Shown here piece by piece: positions 59,119 to 64,000 of a DNA stretch of 64,000 bases. A model generated the notes under the pieces. It was not told where the DNA came from and ran no database searches. It was given only the letters and a program-made list of their open reading frames with translations. The stretch comes from Mucilaginibacter_A sp050955045 (GTDB lineage: Bacteria > Bacteroidota > Bacteroidia > Sphingobacteriales > Sphingobacteriaceae). Numbering within the stretch: position 1 is the first letter of the stretch; each line of letters opens with the position of its first letter. The stretch is from NCBI GenBank assembly GCA_050955045.1, contig JBPBQV010000020.1:1-64000 (forward strand). The letters run 5' to 3'. The translations under genes and the position numbers were made by a program.

Positions 59119-59129
59119 AAGAAGCATCT
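59103..59129 (-). repeat. dispersed element at a stop codon
   Basis: AGATTATACGCCA then TAAAAGAAGCATCT. The TAA of box A (59116-59118) is the stop of the carboxypeptidase-regulatory-like gene. Confidence 0.6.
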
Positions 59130-59136
59130 GGCAAAA

Positions 59137-59685
59137 TTACGCTTCGGTTTCCGGTTCCTGTTCCTGCTGTTTTCTGAACTGGTTACGCTGCCAGGAAATC
59201 CGTGCTTTCCGTTCCCGAACGTTACTGATCAGGGTTTTGTAATGAACCAGATACGTAATCAGCAAAGCAATTAAACAACCACCGATAACGCCGGAAGCTC
59301 TTTCTACCGCTACCTGCCAGAAATATCGTCCCGATTCATGAATACAGATAATTACCACTGAAGCCAGCGCAGAACGTGTAGCAACCTGCAGTTTCAGCAA
59401 TTCGCATATCACCAGCACAATTACTACACCCAAACAAATCATAATCAATGCCGGTGGATGGATAAAAAATAAAAGTAAACCCGTGCTCGCTCCTACCAGA
59501 TTGGCTTTAATGCGTACTTCGGCCAAAGTAATCGCATCTTTTCCTTCGGGAGAAAGCACTAATAAAATGGAAACCATACTCCATGCACCACTTTCCGGAT
59601 AAGCACGGTAAATTATAAAACCAATGATTGCGCCGATCAGGCATTTTAAAATGTACAGTAAAAAATCTATTTGTTTCTGATCCAT
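59137..59685 (-). CDS. FUSC-like membrane protein
   Basis: A 182-residue membrane protein with about six hydrophobic helices ('KCLIGAIIGFIIYRAYP', 'LVGASTGLLLFFIHPPALIMICLGVVIVLVICELL', 'ASGVIGGCLIALLITYLVHY') and a charged cytoplasmic tail ('NVRERKARISWQRNQFRKQQEQEPETEA'). 'KANLVGASTGLLLFF' and 'ERASGVIGGCLIALLITYLVH' are like half-FUSC/aromatic acid exporter proteins. The substrate is unknown. It is convergent with the preceding gene. Confidence 0.75.
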   Translation of the reverse strand: MDQKQIDFLLYILKCLIGAIIGFIIYRAYPESGAWSMVSILLVLSPEGKDAITLAEVRIKANLVGASTGLLLFFIHPPALIMICLGVVIVLVICELLKLQVATRSALASVVIICIHESGRYFWQVAVERASGVIGGCLIALLITYLVHYKTLISNVRERKARISWQRNQFRKQQEQEPETEA

Positions 59686-59759
59686 GCAAAATTGCTAAGC
59701 GGCTTTTTAAATTTGAACAACCTTTTGTCTGCTTGATTAAACCTGATTTTAAAATCCTA

Positions 59760-59785
59760 AGATTTATGTGCTAAAAGAAGCATTA
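59760..59785 (-). repeat. dispersed element
   Basis: AGATTTATGTGC then TAAAAGAAGCATTA, an exact box A core in the gap before the ABC-F gene. Confidence 0.65.
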
Positions 59786-59867
59786 CTTCAGCGTCAAAAT
59801 TAGCTATTAAACGTAATATTCCTGTATCTATCCTGCTCAAATAACGTAAATTATGCCTGATAAAACG

Positions 59868-59875
59868 TACCTTTG
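59868..59875 (+). promoter_or_regulatory. -7 promoter box of the ABC-F gene
   Basis: TACCTTTG (TAnnTTTG) ends 5 nt before the ATG at 59881, predicting a leaderless mRNA. Confidence 0.6.
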
Positions 59876-59880
59876 CGGCA

Positions 59881-61806
59881 ATGATTGCAATTAATGATTT
59901 AACTTACGAAATTGGTTCCAGAGCGTTATACGACGAAGCCAACTGGCACATAAAACCAGGCGAAAAAATTGGTTTGATTGGTGCCAACGGAACCGGAAAA
60001 ACGACTTTGCTGAAACTGATTGTAGGCGATTTAAAACCTACTTCGGGTACTATTTCCAAATCTAAAGAACTGACTATCGGTTACTTAAACCAAGATTTGC
60101 TTTCTTACGCTTCTGATAAAAGTATTCTGCATGTAGCGATGGAAGCTTTTGAGCGCCAGAACCAGTTGCACGACGAAATTGAAGCATTGCTGAAAAAACT
60201 GGAAACCGATTATTCGGAAGATGTTTTACATAAATTAAGCGATAAACAAAGCGAATTTGAAGCTTTGGACGGTTACAATATCGAATACAAAGCACACGAA
60301 ATTCTGGCCGGTTTAGGTTTTGGTGAAGCTGAAACGCAACGTAAACTAAGTACTTTTTCCGGGGGATGGCGGATGCGTGTGATGCTGGCTAAAATCCTGT
60401 TGCAGGCTCCTGATATTTTGTTGCTGGATGAGCCAACCAATCACTTGGATTTACCTTCTATCCAATGGCTGGAAGATTATTTGAGAGCTTTTGAAGGTGC
60501 GGTTGTGATCGTTTCCCACGACAGGTGGTTTTTGGATAAAGTAATCAACAAAACGGTAGAATCCCGCAAAGGAAAACTAAATGTTTACTCGGGCAATTAT
60601 ACTTTTTATGTAGAAGAAAAACAGTTGCGCGGCGAAATCCAGAAGGGAGAATTTAAAAACCAGCAGGCAAAAATCAAACAGGAAGAACGGTTGATCGAGC
60701 GTTTTCGTGCAAAAGCTTCCAAAGCAAAAATGGCGCAATCGCGTATCAAAGCTTTGGATAAACTGGAACGTGTGGATGATGTGGATGACGATAATCCATC
60801 CGTTAATTTCAGCTTTCGTTTTTCTAAACAATCTGGCCGCCATGTTATCAATATTGAAAACCTGACCAAAAAATATCCCACTATTGATATTGTTGAAGAT
60901 GCACACGCCATTATCGAAAAAGGCGATAAAATTGCTTTAATCGGTGCAAACGGTCGTGGTAAATCTACCGTTTTGCGCATTATTGCTGGAGCGGATAAAG
61001 AGTTTGAAGGCAAAAGCGACACCGGATACAATGTAACGCAAACTTTTTTTGCGCAGCATCAGCTGGAAGCTTTGCATTTAGACAGTGAAATTTTACAGGA
61101 ATTGCAGTCCTTCGCGCCAAAGCATAACGAAACGGAATTACGCTCTATTTTAGGTTCGTTTTTGTTTACCGGTGATGATGTGTTCAAAAAAATCAAGGTA
61201 CTTTCCGGAGGAGAAAAATCACGCGTAGCGTTAGCCAAAGCGTTAACTGCGGATGCAAACTTTTTGATTCTGGATGAGCCGACCAATCACCTGGATATTG
61301 CTTCGGTAAATATTTTAATACAGGCGCTACAGCAATATGAAGGAACTGTTATTGCCGTATCTCACGACAGATATTTCCTGGATAATATTGCTAATAAAAT
61401 CTGGTTTATAGAAGATCAGCAAATTAAGGTTTATCCGGGAACTTATGCTGAATACGAAATCTGGCAGGCAAAGAGAAAGTTAGAAGCCAAGTTATTACCA
61501 GCTTCGCCTCAACCTAAAAAAGAAGTAAAAAAAGAAACAGTTGCTGTTAAACAACCAACAGAAGATAAATCTAAACAGCTTAAAAAACTGAACCAGGATC
61601 TTTCCGGGATGGAACAAAAAATTGCCGAACTGGAAAAAAATGTAAAGCAACTGGAAGCCGAATTAAGCGACGAAAAAATTTACAAACAGCAAAGCCGTTT
61701 ACAGGAAGTTAACAAAAACCTAAAGCAAAAACAGCAGGAACTGAAACAGCAACAAGAAAAATGGGAAACGCTTGCTGATCAGATTCTGGAAATGGAAGAA
61801 AATTGA
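59881..61806 (+). CDS. ABC-F family ATPase (Uup/EttA-like)
   Basis: A 641-residue soluble protein with two ABC domains: Walker A GANGTGKTTLL near 34 and GANGRGKSTVL near 353; signatures FSGGWRMRVMLAK and LSGGEKSRVALAK; Walker B 'LLLDEPTNHLD' and 'LILDEPTNHLD'. A Lys/Arg-rich linker (about 245-300, 'EERLIERFRAKASKAKMAQSRIK') is the P-site tRNA-interaction-type linker, and the end (about 565-641) is a Lys/Gln/Glu coiled coil as in Uup. The family acts on ribosomes, relieving stalls or giving antibiotic protection. The subclass is not certain. The TGA stop is the start of a dispersed element. Confidence 0.94.
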   Translation: MIAINDLTYEIGSRALYDEANWHIKPGEKIGLIGANGTGKTTLLKLIVGDLKPTSGTISKSKELTIGYLNQDLLSYASDKSILHVAMEAFERQNQLHDEIEALLKKLETDYSEDVLHKLSDKQSEFEALDGYNIEYKAHEILAGLGFGEAETQRKLSTFSGGWRMRVMLAKILLQAPDILLLDEPTNHLDLPSIQWLEDYLRAFEGAVVIVSHDRWFLDKVINKTVESRKGKLNVYSGNYTFYVEEKQLRGEIQKGEFKNQQAKIKQEERLIERFRAKASKAKMAQSRIKALDKLERVDDVDDDNPSVNFSFRFSKQSGRHVINIENLTKKYPTIDIVEDAHAIIEKGDKIALIGANGRGKSTVLRIIAGADKEFEGKSDTGYNVTQTFFAQHQLEALHLDSEILQELQSFAPKHNETELRSILGSFLFTGDDVFKKIKVLSGGEKSRVALAKALTADANFLILDEPTNHLDIASVNILIQALQQYEGTVIAVSHDRYFLDNIANKIWFIEDQQIKVYPGTYAEYEIWQAKRKLEAKLLPASPQPKKEVKKETVAVKQPTEDKSKQLKKLNQDLSGMEQKIAELEKNVKQLEAELSDEKIYKQQSRLQEVNKNLKQKQQELKQQQEKWETLADQILEMEEN

Positions 61807-61830
61807 TACTGTTTTTACCGGCAAAAAACA
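61804..61830 (+). repeat. dispersed element, ACTG-type, at a stop codon
   Basis: TGATACTGTTTTTA, CCGGC, then AAAAAACA. Its first three bases are the TGA stop of the ABC-F gene. Confidence 0.65.
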
Positions 61831-61900
61831 TTGAACAAATAATTCTGTAGTATTTTTTATTATAGAATTGTTTGTTAATTTTAAACAGGAAATCAAAATT

Positions 61901-62092
61901 ATGGCTTTTTCATTTTTCAATACTGCACCTAAATTGTTGAGCGACAGGTTTATCAAGCTTGCAAAAGCGGGCCATTTACCTGATATTATGGAAGCAATTT
62001 ATGATGAACGCCATAATAAATCATCACTTAAAGGAACATCTAAAAACGGATTGATTACAGTTGAACGCTTAGGTTCTTTTCCTAAAAAATAA
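61901..62092 (+). CDS. small basic protein of unknown function
   Basis: A 63-residue protein starting MAFSFFNTAPKLLSDRF, with a mixed amphipathic helix (KLAKAGHLPDIMEAIYDE) and a polar tail ending ERLGSFPKK. The frame can start 11 codons earlier, but the ATG at 61901 is the better-placed one. Its TAA stop is immediately followed by the ATG of the next gene (no gap), which suggests translational coupling. The family is not recognised. Confidence 0.6.
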   Translation: MAFSFFNTAPKLLSDRFIKLAKAGHLPDIMEAIYDERHNKSSLKGTSKNGLITVERLGSFPKK

Positions 62093-62857
62093 ATGAATTT
62101 TGCCCTGCCTACCATCATTTTGCTGTTGATGCTGGTGCCGGGTTTTTTATTCAGGCGATTGTATTATAGCGGAGAATTTTCTAAAGAATATTTTAAGCAA
62201 AACTTTACTGATTACCTTTTTCCCTCACTCATTTTCAGCATCCTGATTCACCTTTTTTGCCAAGGCTTTATCAGGATTTTTGGTTTTAAAATAAGTTTGT
62301 GGCCGTTGTTTTTACTCATCGGAAGCAATGGGAGCAGTAACGAAACTGGTATTGCTTTTCTGCAGATTTATCAAAACATTTATCATCTTTTCTTTTACTT
62401 TACGTTTACTGCTTTTACCGGCGCAGTGTTGGGTCAGCTAGGCAAACATGTTGTCAGGAAACTAAAGTTTGACCGCAAATACCAATTATTTCGTTATCAA
62501 AATGAGTGGCACTATGTTTTTACCGGAGAAATTTTAGATTTTCCAAATATTGCTGGGCAAGCTGATGTGCAGCCAGAAGTTCAGTATGTAGATGCTTTGG
62601 TAAAAACTGCCGAAGGTAGTGTTTTGTACAGCGGCTACCTCTCGCATTACGTTCTTTCCAGTTCCAACGGAATAGATCAATTGTATTTGAGCGATGTAAA
62701 ACGGCGGTATTTAAAAGACGATCAGCAGCCCGAAAACGTAGACCCTTATTATTATATGCCGGGAGATTTTACCATCATTCCTTATCGCGAGGTGATGAAT
62801 TTAAACATTACTTATTACCGGATCAATCAACGCGCTCCGGAAGAATTAGCTGAATAA
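62093..62857 (+). CDS. membrane protein of unknown function
   Basis: A 254-residue protein with three hydrophobic helices in its first half (about 3-20, 38-75 and 96-118) and a soluble C-terminal half with beta-strand character ('QLFRYQNEWHYVFTGEILDF', 'YVDALVKTAEGSVLYSGYLSHYVLSSSNGIDQLYLSDVKRRYL', 'YYYMPGDFTIIPYREVMNLNITYYRI'). The C-terminal half resembles a small cytoplasmic SH3-like or barrel domain. The pattern recurs in Bacteroidota hypothetical proteins as far as I recall. It directly follows the 63-residue gene and sits 1 bp before the T9SS plug gene. Confidence 0.75.
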   Translation: MNFALPTIILLLMLVPGFLFRRLYYSGEFSKEYFKQNFTDYLFPSLIFSILIHLFCQGFIRIFGFKISLWPLFLLIGSNGSSNETGIAFLQIYQNIYHLFFYFTFTAFTGAVLGQLGKHVVRKLKFDRKYQLFRYQNEWHYVFTGEILDFPNIAGQADVQPEVQYVDALVKTAEGSVLYSGYLSHYVLSSSNGIDQLYLSDVKRRYLKDDQQPENVDPYYYMPGDFTIIPYREVMNLNITYYRINQRAPEELAE

Positions 62858-62858
62858 A

Positions 62859-64000
62859 ATGTCTGTAAAAATAAGTTTAAGCTTTTGGTTGATATGCTTC
62901 TTTTACCTTCTAAATTCTATTGAGGTAAAAGCTCAAAATTCTGTTTATCAATCTAATATAAAATCCGTACAGGTTTTTAACGGTCAGCAGGAAAGCTCTT
63001 TTCCTATTGTTAGCTTACGTACCAATGATGTTTTATTGTTGAGTTTTGATGATCTGAATGGCGGCTCAAAATCCTATTCTTATACCATTCAACATTGTGA
63101 TGCAGACTGGAAACCTTCCAACTTGTCGCCTTCCGAATATCTGCAAAGTTTTACAGAAGACCGGATTATGGATTACCGTTATTCTTTCAACACTAAACAG
63201 AAATATACGCATTACCAGTTAACGTTGCCCAATTACAACATTGCTCCAAAGCTTTCCGGAAATTATTTGTTAAAAGTTTATCCCGAAGGAAATCCGGCAG
63301 AACCAATTTTAACGCGTCAGTTTTATGTGGTTGATCAAAAAGTTGGTTTGGCTGCGGGCATCAGCGCTTCTAATAATGTTGTAAACAGAACCAGCAACCA
63401 GAAAATTAATTTTAGTGTTGATGTTGCTGCTTTGTCGGTTCAAAATCCTTATGCAGAAATTCGTACATTAATTATGCAAAATGGCCGAACCGATGTAAGT
63501 CAAATGAATACGCGCCCGCAATTTGTTCAAGGCAACCTTTTGCAGTACAATGATTTACAGACCAATGATTTTGCCGGCGGAAATGAGTTCAGGCGGTTTG
63601 ATCTGCGTTCTTTAAATGCTGGTGCAGAACATATTGATAAAATTTATCGTGATACAGCAAACACGGTTATGTTAATAGGCGACAGAGTTTTGGATCAACC
63701 AAACTACACTTTTCAGTATGATAATAACGGCAAGTTTTTTGTTTTGAATACGGATGGCCGCGATCCTCACCTGGATGCGGATTATGCACATATTTATTTC
63801 AACCTAAATTACAGTCCGCAAAATCAAAACAATACTGTTTTTATCACCGGAAATTTCAATAATTACCATTTGGATGAAAGCAGCAAAATGAATTACGATG
63901 CGAGTAAAGGCAATTTTTATAAGGATTTATATTTGAAGCAGGGCGTTTACGATTATCATTATGTGTTGAAGAGCAATCAGGAAATTGATCAAACGACAAT
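62859..64000 (+). CDS. type IX secretion system plug protein (DUF5103), N-terminal part
   Basis: The frame is open to the window end (380 codons), so the gene is truncated at its 3' end. It matches the DUF5103 family ('VYQSNIKSVQVFNGQQESSFPIVSLRTNDVLLLSFDDLNGGSKSYSYTIQHCDADWKPSNLSPSEYL', 'FQYDNNGKFFVLN', 'VFITGNFNNYHLDESSKMNYD'), now regarded as a T9SS plug protein. The N-terminal signal peptide (MSVKISLSFWLICFFYLLNSIEVKAQ) is partly encoded by a dispersed element (62890-62918). ATG 62859 is separated from the previous stop by 1 bp. Confidence 0.88.
   Translation, partial: MSVKISLSFWLICFFYLLNSIEVKAQNSVYQSNIKSVQVFNGQQESSFPIVSLRTNDVLLLSFDDLNGGSKSYSYTIQHCDADWKPSNLSPSEYLQSFTEDRIMDYRYSFNTKQKYTHYQLTLPNYNIAPKLSGNYLLKVYPEGNPAEPILTRQFYVVDQKVGLAAGISASNNVVNRTSNQKINFSVDVAALSVQNPYAEIRTLIMQNGRTDVSQMNTRPQFVQGNLLQYNDLQTNDFAGGNEFRRFDLRSLNAGAEHIDKIYRDTANTVMLIGDRVLDQPNYTFQYDNNGKFFVLNTDGRDPHLDADYAHIYFNLNYSPQNQNNTVFITGNFNNYHLDESSKMNYDASKGNFYKDLYLKQGVYDYHYVLKSNQEIDQTT
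62890..62918 (+). repeat. dispersed element inside a signal-peptide coding region
   Basis: TGATATGCTTCTTTTA, CCTTC, then TAAATTCT. In frame it encodes LICFFYLLNS, the hydrophobic core of the T9SS plug signal peptide. Confidence 0.55.

Noticed and set aside
1..64000. CRISPR array, prophage, integrase or restriction-modification genes
   Set aside because: No regularly spaced direct repeats and no recognisable phage, integrase, transposase or restriction proteins were found in any frame I inspected.

Overview
The window looks like chromosomal DNA of a Bacteroidota bacterium, most likely of the Sphingobacteriaceae (Pedobacter or Mucilaginibacter relatives). The grounds are low G+C (about 38% by eye), Bacteroidota-type promoter boxes (TAnnTTTG) instead of obvious Shine-Dalgarno sites, gliding and type IX secretion genes (gldC, a PorP/SprF protein with a CHU_C-tailed adhesin, and a T9SS plug protein), a one-protein hybrid two-component regulator, and the futalosine menaquinone gene mqnC. 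No phage, insertion sequence, transposase or CRISPR array was seen.

Layout. 1-9.4 kb is housekeeping and mixed: the end of a LEA-type-2 protein, a DEAD-box helicase, gldC, small membrane proteins, a YciI protein, a lipoprotein fructan hydrolase (GH32), ogt, ccmB, a pair of M16 peptidases and a very acidic small protein. 9.5-14.4 kb, all on the minus strand, holds a hybrid histidine kinase, a metallophosphoesterase, a DUF2235 hydrolase and a small membrane protein. 15-21.3 kb is a complete RND efflux operon (adaptor, pump, outer-membrane channel), preceded by a small acidic membrane protein. 21.5-23.4 kb carries tRNA-Lys(TTT), a YCF48-like beta-propeller protein, tRNA-Leu(CAG) and a 37-codon membrane-protein ORF. 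23.5-41.1 kb is one large minus-strand sugar-oxidation locus: two GMC oxidoreductases, each with a gluconate-dehydrogenase-subunit-3-like partner, a lipoprotein cytochrome c, two Gfo/Idh/MocA oxidoreductases, three TIM-barrel sugar isomerase/epimerases, a DUF1080 (3-keto-glycoside hydrolase family) protein, a thioredoxin-fold protein and a nucleoside-permease-type transporter, followed by a hybrid two-component regulator. 41.3-46.8 kb has mnmA, topA, an uncharacterised gene and mqnC. 46.9-51.4 kb is the T9SS adhesin pair. 51.7-55.8 kb is a tesA/ybbA/ybbP-like esterase plus ABC transporter. 56-57.5 kb is a vanadium-haloperoxidase-type protein with a copy of a ~107-nt structured repeat on either side. 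The right end has a carboxypeptidase-regulatory-like protein, a FUSC-like membrane protein, an ABC-F ATPase, two unknown genes and the start of a T9SS plug protein.

How the genes work together. In the sugar locus, GMC dehydrogenases with their small subunits would oxidise a glycoside or polyol in the periplasm and hand electrons to the cytochrome c. Gfo/Idh, DUF1080 and isomerase enzymes would then cleave and rearrange the keto-sugar, and the permease would import it. The regulator would sense a sugar. There is no SusC/SusD pair, so a small soluble substrate is more likely than a polysaccharide. The substrate is not readable from the sequence.

The most unusual feature is a short dispersed element of about 25-30 bp. 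It consists of box A (ATGCTTCTTTTA or ATACTGTTTTTA), a ~4-6 nt spacer, and box B (close to TAAAAATCA). About 30 intergenic copies in both orientations were found by reading. Many sit exactly at gene ends, where the element supplies the stop codon or fills a whole intergenic gap. Some occur as inverted pairs that form long hairpins. Its function and origin are unknown to me.
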